A stretch of DNA of 64,000 nt, from positions 496,001 through 560,000 of the forward strand of contig NZ_SRPF01000002.1 of NCBI RefSeq assembly GCF_004785685.1, read 5' to 3'. The position numbers and the translations under genes are program-made. Shown here in pieces: positions 26,201 through 34,566 of this stretch. A model generated the notes under the pieces. It ran no database searches, was not told the origin of the DNA, and worked only from the letters and a program-made list of their open reading frames with translations. The DNA is from Marinobacter confluentis. Its GTDB lineage: Bacteria > Pseudomonadota > Gammaproteobacteria > Pseudomonadales > Oleiphilaceae. Numbering within the stretch: position 1 is the first letter of the stretch; each line of letters starts with the position of its first letter.

Positions 26201-26919
26201 TTGCGCACGTCGCCGCTGCAATGCTGGGCGATGCTGTCGATGGCATCCGAGTAGGAGTTGTAATAGCGCTGGGCGTCGTGATCTGTCCGGGCCGCCTCGC
26301 CCAGCATGTCGTAGGAGTAGGTGTAGCCCTTCTTCATGTAATCTTCGCCGGCTTTCTGGGCTTCGTTAATATCACGCCCAAGCACGAACTGCCGGCCCAT
26401 TTCCTTCATGGCCAGCCCCGCCACCGTGCGGATGACCGGCTCGCCCAGGCGCTTCAGCAGACGGCGCAGGGTCTGACCAACGCTCTGGCGCTCGGTCTCG
26501 GTCAGAAGATTACTGGTCATCAACAGGGCGATCGTTGCGGTGTTGATCAGCGAGGATGACGCCTTGCCCATGTGATCGCCCCAGGCACCGGCAGTGATCT
26601 TGTCCTCAATCAACTCATTGATCGTGGTGCTGTCTGGCACCCTCAGCATGGCCTCGGCCAGGCACATAAGGGCCACACCCTCTTTGGTGCTCAGGCCGTA
26701 CTCGGCCAGAAACTTTTCCATGATGGTGGATTTGGAGTTGTGCCGGACTCTGCGGACCAGGCCCGCCGCACGTCTGGAAATGGCATCTCGCTCTTCCCGG
26801 GTCAACTGGGCACCGGCAATCATTTCACTGATGACTGTGTACTCGTCAGCCAGGTAATAATCGCGGATGGCCTGGCGGCTATCGACGAGCTCTGGCGTCA
26901 CTGATTGCTGTGGTCTCAT
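23290..26919 (-). CDS. putA: Bifunctional proline dehydrogenase / P5C dehydrogenase
   Basis: A 1209-residue PutA that oxidises proline to glutamate at the inner membrane: FAD-dependent proline dehydrogenase first, then NAD-dependent delta-1-pyrroline-5-carboxylate dehydrogenase. The PRODH barrel spans about residues 140-480 (GISVKLSALLARYE, MVRLVKGAYWDAEIK, FATHNAH, EFQRLHGMGESL). The aldehyde dehydrogenase half has ISPWNFPLAIFTGQ, VAETGGLNAMIVDS with the general-base Glu, and the nucleophile in FQSAGQRCSALRMLY. A C-terminal domain follows. It lacks the N-terminal ribbon-helix-helix repressor of E. coli PutA, in keeping with the separate Lrp-type regulator divergent from it. GAGGG six bases upstream sets the start. 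Confidence 0.97.
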   Translation of the reverse strand: MRPQQSVTPELVDSRQAIRDYYLADEYTVISEMIAGAQLTREERDAISRRAAGLVRRVRHNSKSTIMEKFLAEYGLSTKEGVALMCLAEAMLRVPDSTTINELIEDKITAGAWGDHMGKASSSLINTATIALLMTSNLLTETERQSVGQTLRRLLKRLGEPVIRTVAGLAMKEMGRQFVLGRDINEAQKAGEDYMKKGYTYSYDMLGEAARTDHDAQRYYNSYSDAIDSIAQHCSGDVRKNPGISVKLSALLARYEYANKDRVMKELVPRAKRLVHKAAAANMGFNIDAEEQERLDLSLDVIETLLSDPDLAGWNGFGVVVQAYGKRASHTLDWLYGMAEKYDRRIMVRLVKGAYWDAEIKRSQVMGLNGFPVFTRKACSDVSYLSCSTKLLNMTDRIYPQFATHNAHSVSAILELARVRGEANYEFQRLHGMGESLHAEVMQESGVPCRIYAPVGPHRELLAYLVRRLLENGANSSFVNQITDEEITPEMIARDPIDTVQEMGSTISSDAIVHPLKIFGEHRRNSKGWDLSDPVTIEAIEKGRGAFKEHHWKGVPLISGKVAGTEVQVVRNPANPDDLVGHVTQANEADIDTAISAAEKGFKKWSETSAEDRAAMLRKVADLYEANTYELFALTCREAGKSLFDAVAEIREAVDFAHFYANEGVRYKDDGQARGPMVCISPWNFPLAIFTGQILANLVAGNTVLAKPAEQTSLLAARAVELMHEAGIPKDAIQLLPGTGATVGAGLTSDSRIAGVCFTGSTATAKNIDKAMAENMAPDAPLVAETGGLNAMIVDSTALPEQVVRDVLASSFQSAGQRCSALRMLYVQKDIADGLLEMLYGGMEELGIGDPWLLSTDVGPVIDDAAAKKITDHCKKYENKNQLLKKLSVPHTGNFVSPAVIRVSGIEDLEEEIFGPVLHVATFDAKDIDKVVDDINAKGYGLTFGIHSRVDKRVDRISRRIKVGNTYVNRNQIGAIVGSQPFGGEGLSGTGPKAGGPQYVRRFMHGDAVQVATESVDGKVDAGKLRSLIGKLDSVEPLEPKTRIETMKSVLESVPEALDAHPEEMPGPTGESNILTNHARGTVICLGPDKETALEQMTMALAQGNKAVVIAPGVSHTVDRAAHVGLPVVGFEGRLEAEALETVNGFEAVVSCAKPTLLKPYRQALMKRDGAILPLITEHKLDQRYVIERHLCVDTTAAGGNASLIAAAE

Positions 26920-27030
26920 AGTTGAACCCTCATGTTTGAGTGCTTTGACAGTCTTCTTCGCATTCTACCGAGAACGACAAAGACAGTTTCACTGTAAAAA
27001 TGGATTAGGCAGATCGTTGTGGCTTTTTTA

Positions 27031-27082
27031 GCAGGCAAAAACAAAGACTCGTTTTTCAGAAGTTTTACTGCGCAGGCAAAAA
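27031..27082. promoter_or_regulatory. Direct repeat in putA / Lrp-type regulator promoter region
   Basis: GCAGGCAAAAA occurs exactly at 27031-27041 and 27072-27082, start points 41 bases apart, close to four helical turns. The 284-base space between putA and the divergent regulator is AT-rich and would hold both promoters. The repeats are a reasonable binding site for the Lrp-type protein; this is inference. Confidence 0.4.
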
Positions 27083-27203
27083 GCCTTATTGTGTACGCTG
27101 GGAACTGATCCGCAACGCCGGTTTTCAGGCGCCTCTACTGTCTTTAGCTTAGTAGCTTTAACGGGTTTACGCAGGGGAGTTCCATAAAGATCAGGAGGCA
27201 CAC

Positions 27204-27656
27204 ATGGTTGATTTGGACCGGATTGATCACTCAATTATCCGGGAACTGCAAAAAAATGCGCGGGTGACCGTGACCGAACTGGCATCCCGCGTCGGGTTAT
27301 CGAAAACCCCCTGCCAGGTGCGGATGCGCCGGTTGGAGGAGCAAGGCTACATCGCCGGCTACACCGCGCTGGTCAATCACACCAAGCTGGGTCAGAACCA
27401 CATCGCGTTTGCCGAAGTAAAGCTTAACGACACCAGCAGCCAGGCTCTTGCTGCGTTTAACGAATCAGTGCGCCAGATTTCCGCAGTCGAGCAGTGCCAC
27501 ATGATCGCAGGCAATTTTGATTACCTTCTGAAAGTCCGCACCGGCAACATGGCCGATTACCGCAAGGTGCTTGGCGAGCAGATCTCCGCCCTGCCCCACG
27601 TACTGCAGACGAGTACGTATGTGGTGATGGAAAATGTGAAGGACGTAGGTATCTGA
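27204..27656 (+). CDS. Lrp/AsnC-family regulator of proline catabolism (PutR-like)
   Basis: A 150-residue Lrp-family protein with an N-terminal winged helix (DRIDHSIIRELQKNARVTVTELASRVGLSKTPCQVRMRRLEEQGYI, about residues 4-48 in continuous helices) and a C-terminal RAM domain (CHMIAGNFDYLLKVRTGN). An Lrp-type activator divergent from a putA that lacks its own DNA-binding domain is the PutR/PrdR arrangement, where proline switches on putA. AGGAGG five bases before ATG 27204 makes the start certain. Confidence 0.92.
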   Translation: MVDLDRIDHSIIRELQKNARVTVTELASRVGLSKTPCQVRMRRLEEQGYIAGYTALVNHTKLGQNHIAFAEVKLNDTSSQALAAFNESVRQISAVEQCHMIAGNFDYLLKVRTGNMADYRKVLGEQISALPHVLQTSTYVVMENVKDVGI

Positions 27657-27672
27657 TGCCCCGGCGTCTGGT

Positions 27673-28107
27673 TCAACGCTTTTCGATAGTTCTCAATACC
27701 GAGGCAAAGGCTCTGGAAAACTGTTTACCCGCCAGCCTGTCCAGAATGTGCCCTGCCAGAGGCACCTTGATGTGCCCACTCGAGATCCAGATAACACGGG
27801 TGCTGTCCCCCACACGCTGAAGCGTGATCTCGCCGCGGCGGTGGTCCAGCGGAAACGGCCGGGACTTTTCAATGTGGTAATGCATTCTGACCGGCCGTTC
27901 GAATTGAGTAATCCGCTCATGCAACTCAAGGGCGCCGGCTCCGATTACCCGCAGCGCGCCTTTGCCATTTTTTTCATCAGTTCCCTGCTCGATCAACAAG
28001 GATTTATCCACTCCGGGAAACCGATCGTAAGCCGCGTGATCCGAAAGGGCCTCGAACACGGTGTCGATGTCTTTTGCGATAGTTCGCTCTACGTGTATGT
28101 GGAACAT
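27673..28107 (-). CDS. SRPBCC-family (polyketide cyclase/START-like) protein
   Basis: A 144-residue single-domain protein with the helix-grip START/SRPBCC layout: MFHIHVERTIAKDIDTVFEALSDHAAYDRFPGV at the N-terminus, central strands, and the long C-terminal helix (ILDRLAGKQFSRAFASVLRTIEKR). It binds small hydrophobic ligands or lipids in this superfamily; no substrate can be named. It ends 17 bases from the convergent regulator gene. Confidence 0.8.
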   Translation of the reverse strand: MFHIHVERTIAKDIDTVFEALSDHAAYDRFPGVDKSLLIEQGTDEKNGKGALRVIGAGALELHERITQFERPVRMHYHIEKSRPFPLDHRRGEITLQRVGDSTRVIWISSGHIKVPLAGHILDRLAGKQFSRAFASVLRTIEKR

Positions 28108-28242
28108 CCTGCCGGCTTCTCCTGCTTTATTTCCGCCTAAACTCTGCTGATCGCATCAAATTACAGCATTTGCAGTGAAACGTCAGACCATTATGATCGT
28201 AGCCTATCTATACAGTTACTCTCACAAACGGACGAATCAGCT

Positions 28243-28617
28243 ATGCGCACCACTTTAATCGCCCTCGTCACCGCGACCACCATGGTTGGCTGCAGCGGCG
28301 GCAATCCCAGAGAAGTCACCGCTACCGCCTACAACTCCGTAAACAGCCAGACCAAAGCCGGTGACCCCACCCTGACGGCCTGGGGCGATACGCTCAAGCC
28401 CGGCATGAAGGCCATCGCGGTCTCCCGCGACCTGATTGACGACGGCCTGACCCATGGCACAGAGGTTACCATTGACGGCTTGCCGGGAACCTACATTGTT
28501 CGCGACAAGATGAACAAACGCTGGGAAGACAAGATTGATATCTACATGGGGCTGGACGTCGAAGCCGCCAAAGAGTGGGGCAAACGCACAGTCACCATTT
28601 CCTGGAAAGAAGAATAG
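28243..28617 (+). CDS. 3D-domain lipoprotein (double-psi beta-barrel)
   Basis: A 124-residue small lipoprotein: lipobox TTMVGC (Cys about residue 17), then a 3D domain named for its conserved aspartates, visible as LPGTYIVRDKMNKRWEDKIDIYMG, preceded by LTAWGDTLKPGMKAIAVSRDLI. The fold is the RlpA/MltA-like double-psi barrel associated with peptidoglycan turnover. There is no other catalytic domain. A terminator hairpin overlaps its stop codon. Confidence 0.85.
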   Translation: MRTTLIALVTATTMVGCSGGNPREVTATAYNSVNSQTKAGDPTLTAWGDTLKPGMKAIAVSRDLIDDGLTHGTEVTIDGLPGTYIVRDKMNKRWEDKIDIYMGLDVEAAKEWGKRTVTISWKEE

Positions 28618-28646
28618 GGCGTCCACTGGCGCCCTACCCGTTTTTT
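28616..28646 (+). terminator. Intrinsic terminator after the 3D-domain lipoprotein
   Basis: AGGGCG (28616-28621) and CGCCCT (28630-28635) form a stem with an eight-base loop, followed after ACCCG by six T residues. The stem begins inside the TAG stop codon of the lipoprotein gene. Confidence 0.65.
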
Positions 28647-28693
28647 ATTGATATGCCGAGCTTTGCCGATGAAACCTCTGCTTGAAGTTTCGC

Positions 28694-30787
28694 CTAGCAG
28701 GGCTCGTCGGCACTACACAGGTTTACCCTGAAGATACCGTTCTTTCCATCCGATGGGACAAAGGTGCCGTCAGGCTGAAGGCCGTATATGCCGTCACGAT
28801 CAAACCGGAGTGAAATAACCAGTTCAACGGCCGAGGCCATCCTGTAGTCCAGGATTTCAGTCACTTCACCATATTCGACTCCGTCAACGGCAAACTGCTG
28901 CTGTTCGCGAACAATCAGCCGGGTATAGCCTGCAGGGCTGGTGGCAAGCAGAACCCTGCGCGGGTTTGACGAGTCGGACTCATCGCTGGCCTGGAAAGCG
29001 GCCCAATCATCGCGGCTCAGCCTCAGCCTGGGAGCAGGGCTTACGCTCGGTACGTCAAGATTCACCGAAGACGCATCGGGTAAGCCGCGCACCGGGTCGC
29101 CCTCAACGAAATATCGTTGAATGCTGGTGTTGGCGCCGTCATTCGTCCAGAACAGCAGGGTATCCTCGTCCGAAACCGCGCCGGCATTCGCCAGAAACGC
29201 AACCTTGTCGTTTGCGCCCACATCAAAGGCGCCCCCGCCCCCGATAAAATCGGTAATCTCCATCGTCGATCCGTCTTCAAGCAGGAACAGCTGGTCGGTG
29301 CGGACAACTTTGGTAAAGTCGCTGTTATCCACCGAGTTTGTATACAGCCCCCTGAACCCGAAAGACGAAACATCGCGCTGAGCCAGATAAAACACCTCGC
29401 CGTTATCGGTTATGCGGACCGTTGCGCTACCCAGATCGTCGATAGAATCCCTTGCAGAACTGCCCGTTTCTCTTACCGCTTCCGTAAACGTGCCGTCAGC
29501 ATTGCGGACGTAGACGCCGGAGTTCGAAGAGTCAGGCAGCGAAGTACCATCGGCGTTGCGAACGGCCAGCCCGAATGCAAGCTGGCCCGCCGGGTTCTGG
29601 TCGTATTCCTTGGAGCCGAAGAAATTCGGTTTCAGGTTGCCGGGCAGGTCAGTAACAGCCCGACGCAGGGATTGCTCCTTCTGGCCAGCGCCAGTAACCG
29701 TCCAGAAAGCGCCACCGACCGAGTAGGGCGAGTCATCAAGAACCTCAAAACCATCCGTATTGGAGCCGGGTTTGAACGTCACCCCGCCAGCCCCGTCAAT
29801 GCTGAGAGATCCGAAGAGTCTGTTACCCTGAATATTCTCGGTGAAATAAATATCGCCAGCGTCCATCGTGGGAAAGCTTGTGCCACCGCGCCCCGGCTCG
29901 CCCTCGCGAGCAATAAGGCCCGTCACTCCCGCCGTGTTGCGCAAGAGCGCCTCGTTATTCAGACCATCCACGTCGTCTGTCGACGAACCGGCCGACTGCC
30001 GGTTGAGAATCCCGCTGAAAATAATCTGATCGCTTTCTGCGACCAGGACCTCAAGGAATCCGTTGTAGGAGGCATCACTGGAGGGCAGCGTCGTATCATC
30101 CGCCTGGACAAGCTCAACGCCAGACCCGGCGCTCTGGCGAAAAACGCCGTCCCTGAGGGACCCGCTGCTATCGGTCTGGTCCGTCGAACCCAGAAACGCT
30201 ATTGTGCCAAGTCTGTTGGTATCAAAGCGCAGTTGTGTGCCCAGTGCATCATTGAACACGGCTCCGCTGCCAATCCCGGGAGCCGTATCGCCGCTGACCA
30301 CGACGGCTGTGATGCCGCTATCAAGCCCATCCAGCGTCACCTCATCCGAATCCGTACAACCAACACTATTGCAGGCAGCCACGACATAACGGGCGCCGTT
30401 GCGCTCGGTCAGGCTGATGTTGTTGACGTATTCGTTCGTTGTCAGGTCGGGACCAATCCGGGAAAAACCACTCACTCCGTCTGGATCTTCGAACACTTGA
30501 TAAGACGTGGCCTCCGCAACGTCCGGCCAGGTAAATGTCAGTGTCCAGTCGTCGTAGGACGGCGTCACTACCGGCGCTGCGGGTGCGTCGGAAACGGTAC
30601 CGCCGTCTCCGCCACCATCGCCACCATCGTCACTGCCGTTATCGCCACCACCCCCTGTACTGGTTTCATCGCCTGTCGTGGTCGCGCTGTTGTCGTTGTC
30701 CCCGTCGAACCAGTCGCAGGCAGCCAATGAAAAACACACGGTGATAATAGTGAGAACCTTGATTGTAAACAGACTTATCGTTTTCAT
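28694..30787 (-). CDS. Large secreted lipoprotein with fibronectin-like and repeat region
   Basis: A 697-residue lipoprotein. The signal peptide ends in a lipobox CFSLAAC (Cys about residue 24). Next comes a Gly/Asp/Thr-rich low-complexity linker (about 28-70) and a fibronectin-III-like domain with APAAPVVTPSYDDWTLTFTW and ATSYQVFEDPDGVSGF (about 72-150). The remaining 540 residues are repeats in which phrases like NRLGTIAFLGS, DNGEVFYLAQ and ANDKVAFLAN recur, similar to the tandem repeat proteins (DUF7453-like, NxxGxxAF) of other bacteria. ATG 30787 has AAGGA seven bases upstream. It is divergent from the response regulator gene. The function is unknown, and exposure on the cell surface is likely. 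Confidence 0.75.
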   Translation of the reverse strand: MKTISLFTIKVLTIITVCFSLAACDWFDGDNDNSATTTGDETSTGGGGDNGSDDGGDGGGDGGTVSDAPAAPVVTPSYDDWTLTFTWPDVAEATSYQVFEDPDGVSGFSRIGPDLTTNEYVNNISLTERNGARYVVAACNSVGCTDSDEVTLDGLDSGITAVVVSGDTAPGIGSGAVFNDALGTQLRFDTNRLGTIAFLGSTDQTDSSGSLRDGVFRQSAGSGVELVQADDTTLPSSDASYNGFLEVLVAESDQIIFSGILNRQSAGSSTDDVDGLNNEALLRNTAGVTGLIAREGEPGRGGTSFPTMDAGDIYFTENIQGNRLFGSLSIDGAGGVTFKPGSNTDGFEVLDDSPYSVGGAFWTVTGAGQKEQSLRRAVTDLPGNLKPNFFGSKEYDQNPAGQLAFGLAVRNADGTSLPDSSNSGVYVRNADGTFTEAVRETGSSARDSIDDLGSATVRITDNGEVFYLAQRDVSSFGFRGLYTNSVDNSDFTKVVRTDQLFLLEDGSTMEITDFIGGGGAFDVGANDKVAFLANAGAVSDEDTLLFWTNDGANTSIQRYFVEGDPVRGLPDASSVNLDVPSVSPAPRLRLSRDDWAAFQASDESDSSNPRRVLLATSPAGYTRLIVREQQQFAVDGVEYGEVTEILDYRMASAVELVISLRFDRDGIYGLQPDGTFVPSDGKNGIFRVNLCSADEPC

Positions 30788-31100
30788 GGTTTTATCCTTA
30801 AAAGACACTCTTTAGAAATCCATTCACCTTGCGGTCAAGGGAATAGCGAACGATGTTTTCATCGAACTTCCTTCTGGCTATGTCTGCCCCCATCTGCACT
30901 GCTTCATCAGACTTGTGTAAAAAGCTTATCGGGAACGAACAAAGGCCGGCAGACCGCAACTGAGGGGCGCGATTTCAGCTTTGACCCCCTCATTCGCGGG
31001 GAGTATCTTGATAGAAGACGCATTGGATTGAGTCATTGAAGCGATCCGAGCAACAGGTACCAGATAAGGATATATCCACTGTTGGTTTCAGGACGATGCA
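30788..31100. promoter_or_regulatory. Divergent control region of lipoprotein and response regulator
   Basis: This 313-base space has no open frame. It contains an inverted repeat, TGAGGGG at 30961-30967 and CCCCTCATTC at 30986-30995. The complement of the second arm (GAATGAGGGG) recurs upstream of the histidine kinase at 33952-33961. No clear terminator is seen. It must contain both promoters. Confidence 0.45.
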
Positions 31101-31748
31101 ATGAAATTGGGCTTTTTACTGGAAGACCATGGAGGCGCCCAGGACTGGCTACAGGGTGTTTTGACGGAAGTATTCCCGGGCATTTCGGTGACCGTTTCCG
31201 GTCGCCTCAGTGAGGCCCGGGACAAACTGTCTCACCTGCTTCAAGCTGGTTTCACGCCGGATATCGCGCTGATCGATCTGAGCCTGCCCGATGGCACCGG
31301 CATAGATTTTATACGCGATCTACGCGAACAGGCTCCGGAATGCCTCTGCATTGTGGTGACCATCCATGACGACGACCGTCATGTCTTCCCGGCGCTCAGG
31401 GCCGGTGCCCGGGGCTATCTGCTCAAGCAACAGCCCCAGGCAGAGCTGGCTCGACGCCTCTCCGGCCTGATTGAGGACGAGCCGCCTTTATCTCCCTCGG
31501 TAGCTCGCCGGGTGCTGGCCACCTTTGCACCGCCCGACACCTCAAGCCAGCCAGACCTGACACCACGGGAGCAAGAAGTACTGGAGCTGATCGCCAAGGG
31601 TTTCACGCTCGCTCAGGTGGGACAGGCACTGGGTATCACACGCCACACCACGGCTGGCTATGTCAAAAGCGTTTACCGCAAACTGGAAGTCTCATCACGG
31701 GCGGAAGCCACCCGCGAAGCCATGCGAATGGGCATGATTGACCGCTAG
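31101..31748 (+). CDS. LuxR/NarL-type response regulator
   Basis: A 215-residue two-domain regulator. The receiver domain (residues 1-120) has acidic residues ED at 8-9, the phosphorylated Asp in IALIDLSLPDGTG and a Lys in GYLLKQQP. The C-terminal LuxR helix-turn-helix (about 150-210) reads LTPREQEVLELIAKGFTLAQVGQALGITRHTTAGYVKSVYRKL in successive helices. Its partner is the histidine kinase on the opposite strand; the two genes converge and overlap by four bases at their stops. AGGA eight bases upstream marks the start. Confidence 0.92.
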   Translation: MKLGFLLEDHGGAQDWLQGVLTEVFPGISVTVSGRLSEARDKLSHLLQAGFTPDIALIDLSLPDGTGIDFIRDLREQAPECLCIVVTIHDDDRHVFPALRAGARGYLLKQQPQAELARRLSGLIEDEPPLSPSVARRVLATFAPPDTSSQPDLTPREQEVLELIAKGFTLAQVGQALGITRHTTAGYVKSVYRKLEVSSRAEATREAMRMGMIDR

Positions 31749-33883
31749 CTGGCAGGCATCTGCAGCTCAATCTCGAAGCCTTCCCCGGGATCTGTTCGCC
31801 ATTCCACAGATCCGCCAAGATCACGAGCGCGGACCTGCATGGTTTTTAGCCCATGGCCATCGCCCATTCCCGCAGACATGTCGAAGCTGCCATTATCCTG
31901 GACGCGCACGGTCAACTGGCCACCTTGAATGCGCCACACAACCTGCACACGATCGGCCCCCGAATGCTTGATGGTATTAGAAATTGCCTCCCGCACAATT
32001 CGGGCAATGTTCGTGGCTGCTCGCGCAGACAGATGCTGATCCGGCAGATCGGAGCCGCCCTGCCATTCAAGCTCAATGCCGGAATCATTCAGACGCTGGC
32101 GTACTTCCCCCTCACAGGCATTGGCCACATCCACCAGATGAACGGGTTGGCCTGAGGCGGTATCCACCAGGCCATGGAGATCGGCCAGCGCCGAACGTGC
32201 AACCTCCCGGACGCTGTCGGTTTCGGCAACGTAGACAAGGCTGAGAAGACGCGCCCCCAGATCGTCATGCAGATCCCGCATGATACGGCTTCGTTCTTTT
32301 GCGGCCCCGGCATCCCTGGCCTGTAAGGCTTGCAATGCCTTACCGGTCAGGTCGTAAAGCAGGTTCGCAACGCGGATGTCTTCCTTGGTGAACAATCTTG
32401 CCCCGCCGCTGGCAAATTCGAGGCTGGCCCGCTGGCAATCGCCGGCCAGCGGCGGCATGTCCATCAGCGCCCCGTCATCGGAAACCTCTACCGCCTGATG
32501 TGGGCCGGACACGTCCTGCATCTTCAGACTCAGGGGCTTGAACGTCATGCGCAAAAGGTCGGGCCAGGCCCGGCGTACCTCGGCTTCGGTCGACGCCGAG
32601 AAAAGCTTGTCCACCAGCTCCTGCAATGCCTCATTCAGCGAGATTCCGGTTCGCTGACCAAACCGGTCCCACAGCCACTGGCGCAGCGGAAAATACAGCC
32701 AGCCTGCGATGGCCAGTGACAGTGTCAGGGCATAAGCGCTGGTTAGCCCCGCGCCCATTATCAACACTGCATCCAGCACCAGCACCATTAAACCGCCAGC
32801 AAACCAGAGCCAGGTTTTGAACCACCAGCGTTCGATGTCAAACAGCCGATAACGTACCAGCCCGGCGGCAATGCCGAGGTAGAGAATCAGATAGGCGCCA
32901 AACCCGAACAGCAATGGAACCACCGGCGGGTAACCGAAAGCCGGTGGTATCATGATCAGCCCCATCAGCAGCACACTGCCGAGGAAGATGGCCAGCACAC
33001 ACCATTTCAGCGCCGCCCGCTCCAGGGGTCTGCCCCGCGAAGCGATCCACTGCGCCGCGGCAAAGGCGAGGCCCAGCAGATACCCCACCACCACCGGCAG
33101 ATAAACCGTCAGCTGGGCGCTGTCGCCGACCTGCAGCTCGCTCAGTATCCACATAACCACCGCTGTGAGGATCAGCAGAGTCGGAACCGGCGCCCGCGCC
33201 AATGGGCGGGGATACACCCAGAACAGGGAAACAAGGGAGGCATTGACCATCAGCGTAGCCAGATGGTTAACCGCGGCAACCACACCGAACAGTTCGCCGC
33301 TGAGCACAAACTCACGGTCGCCATAGATGGCCAGAGTCAGCGTATTCACCATGGTTGCCACGCCGGACAGCGCATAAAGCCGGGTCGCAGCACTTCGCGG
33401 GCGGAAGGCCCAGATACCAACAGCGACAGCCAACGCTATCAACCCGTAGAAGGTGTGTAACGCAAAACCGCGAAACAGCTGATGCCAGGGTGTGCGGGTG
33501 GCAGCGGCTGGCAACCTCTCTCCTGACGCCGTTATGAAATACCCGCCACCCTCTCGCAATGTCCTGTCGAGAGCGGTCTGGCGCTGCATGAACAGATTGA
33601 GCTCGTGGTACCTGAGCAGATCAGGCTCTTCCATGACCAGATTGCCCGCAAGTTCGATACGGCGGCCGTCAGCAGCTTCAAGTGCAACCAGAACATCACC
33701 GATAGAAACTGCATTGGCATTGGGAGAATCGGGATGAATGGCCGTGACCTCCAGGCCACCCGGATTCGTGTGGGGAGAAAGGTCCAGCCCCAGCCAGGGC
33801 GGTGTCAGCGCAACCTTTGCAGAAATGCCAATTGCAACCATGGCCAGCACTGCGATCAGAAGAAAACGCTGCCTGGGTGCCAC
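31745..33883 (-). CDS. Membrane sensor histidine kinase (HisKA_3 type)
   Basis: A 712-residue kinase. An N-terminal helix is followed by a periplasmic PDZ-like segment (GLDLSPHTNPGGLEVTAIHPDSPNA through VLVALEAADG, about residues 30-85), then about eight membrane helices (130-395), a GAF-like cytoplasmic part, and a NarX/DesK-type H-box ERSRIMRDLHDDLGARLLSL with the phospho-accepting His. The ATPase domain shows REAISNTIKHSGAD (N-box) and GDGHGLKTMQVRA. GTG start with GGAGG eight bases upstream. It pairs with the LuxR-type regulator that converges on it. The stimulus is unknown; a PDZ-like sensor suggests protein or peptide cues. Confidence 0.88.
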   Translation of the reverse strand: MAPRQRFLLIAVLAMVAIGISAKVALTPPWLGLDLSPHTNPGGLEVTAIHPDSPNANAVSIGDVLVALEAADGRRIELAGNLVMEEPDLLRYHELNLFMQRQTALDRTLREGGGYFITASGERLPAAATRTPWHQLFRGFALHTFYGLIALAVAVGIWAFRPRSAATRLYALSGVATMVNTLTLAIYGDREFVLSGELFGVVAAVNHLATLMVNASLVSLFWVYPRPLARAPVPTLLILTAVVMWILSELQVGDSAQLTVYLPVVVGYLLGLAFAAAQWIASRGRPLERAALKWCVLAIFLGSVLLMGLIMIPPAFGYPPVVPLLFGFGAYLILYLGIAAGLVRYRLFDIERWWFKTWLWFAGGLMVLVLDAVLIMGAGLTSAYALTLSLAIAGWLYFPLRQWLWDRFGQRTGISLNEALQELVDKLFSASTEAEVRRAWPDLLRMTFKPLSLKMQDVSGPHQAVEVSDDGALMDMPPLAGDCQRASLEFASGGARLFTKEDIRVANLLYDLTGKALQALQARDAGAAKERSRIMRDLHDDLGARLLSLVYVAETDSVREVARSALADLHGLVDTASGQPVHLVDVANACEGEVRQRLNDSGIELEWQGGSDLPDQHLSARAATNIARIVREAISNTIKHSGADRVQVVWRIQGGQLTVRVQDNGSFDMSAGMGDGHGLKTMQVRARDLGGSVEWRTDPGEGFEIELQMPAS

Positions 33884-33950
33884 CAGTGTCCTCCAAAGTC
33901 CTTTTAGATTGCCTTAAGACTAGCGCGGCTCCATAACGTTTGCGACACCC

Positions 33951-33964
33951 TGAATGAGGGGCCC
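33951..33964. promoter_or_regulatory. Response-regulator site candidate upstream of the kinase gene
   Basis: TGAATGAGGGGCCC lies 68 bases before the kinase start codon. Its core GAATGAGGGG is the same ten bases found (inverted) in the response regulator promoter at 30986-30995. A shared rare GC-rich decamer at both two-component promoters suggests autoregulation. Confidence 0.4.
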
Positions 33965-33992
33965 TGTGATGTCAGACCTTTTTTCGGGCCAA

Positions 33993-34487
33993 TCAGCCAT
34001 CGCCAATAACAATGACCGCCACTGTGACAATCAGGTTAAAGGCCATATGCATCATGATGGGAGACACCAGCCGCTGGTGACGCTCGAAGAAATACCCGAG
34101 GCAAACACTGGGGACAATCACACCTGAACCGAGCAGTAACCCACCTCGTGGCAGGTGAGCGATTGCGAACAGTACGGTGGTAACAAGGTTGGCGAGGGTG
34201 ATGGGTCCGTAGCGTCGTTTTCCAATCGACTTGTTCAGCAGCCAGCGCTGAATCATTCCCCGAAACACAAATTCTTCCAGAAGGGGAAACACAACCACGA
34301 ACGCAAGCAGGGTTGTGACTCCGGCACCCAAAGCGGCAGCGTCTGGCCTGATCCACGCCACCCACAGGAACCCGACAGGGATGGCGGCACCCATCACGGC
34401 CTGAAACTGCCAATCCCGCAGTATCTCGATGCTGGACCATGCCGCGCTGGTTTGGCTGACTTCACCGCTGTTTGGCATCTGGTTCAT
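33993..34487 (-). CDS. CPBP-family glutamic-type intramembrane protease
   Basis: A 164-residue membrane protease with the three CPBP/Rce1 motifs: LLEEFVFRGMIQRW (E71, E72, R76), FAIAHLP (H111) and MMHMAFN (H147, N151), spread over four or five helices. Family members cleave within or next to the membrane; some are dedicated to removing C-terminal sorting tails (Mrt-type). The gene directly upstream encodes a secreted protein with such a tail. The frame is open to 34586, but that extension starts inside a terminator hairpin, so ATG 34487 (or 34478) is the likely start, although its ribosome site is weak. Confidence 0.85.
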   Translation of the reverse strand: MNQMPNSGEVSQTSAAWSSIEILRDWQFQAVMGAAIPVGFLWVAWIRPDAAALGAGVTTLLAFVVVFPLLEEFVFRGMIQRWLLNKSIGKRRYGPITLANLVTTVLFAIAHLPRGGLLLGSGVIVPSVCLGYFFERHQRLVSPIMMHMAFNLIVTVAVIVIGDG

Positions 34488-34566
34488 TTCCCGGGTTGAT
34501 TCACTCCCATCATGCCACACCAGCCCGTCCGGGCTGACAGAATCAGTGCGTACGTTCTGCCGGGCG

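Noticed and set aside
30597..30710. Simple-sequence repeat (Gly/Asp-coding) as a mobile or variable element
   Set aside because: It encodes the flexible linker after the lipobox of the large lipoprotein; no target-site duplication or phase-variable homopolymer is seen.
29117..30730. A 537-codon open frame on the plus strand
   Set aside because: It is a shadow opposite the 697-residue lipoprotein gene, rich in Arg/Ile/Val codon artefacts and with no ribosome site.
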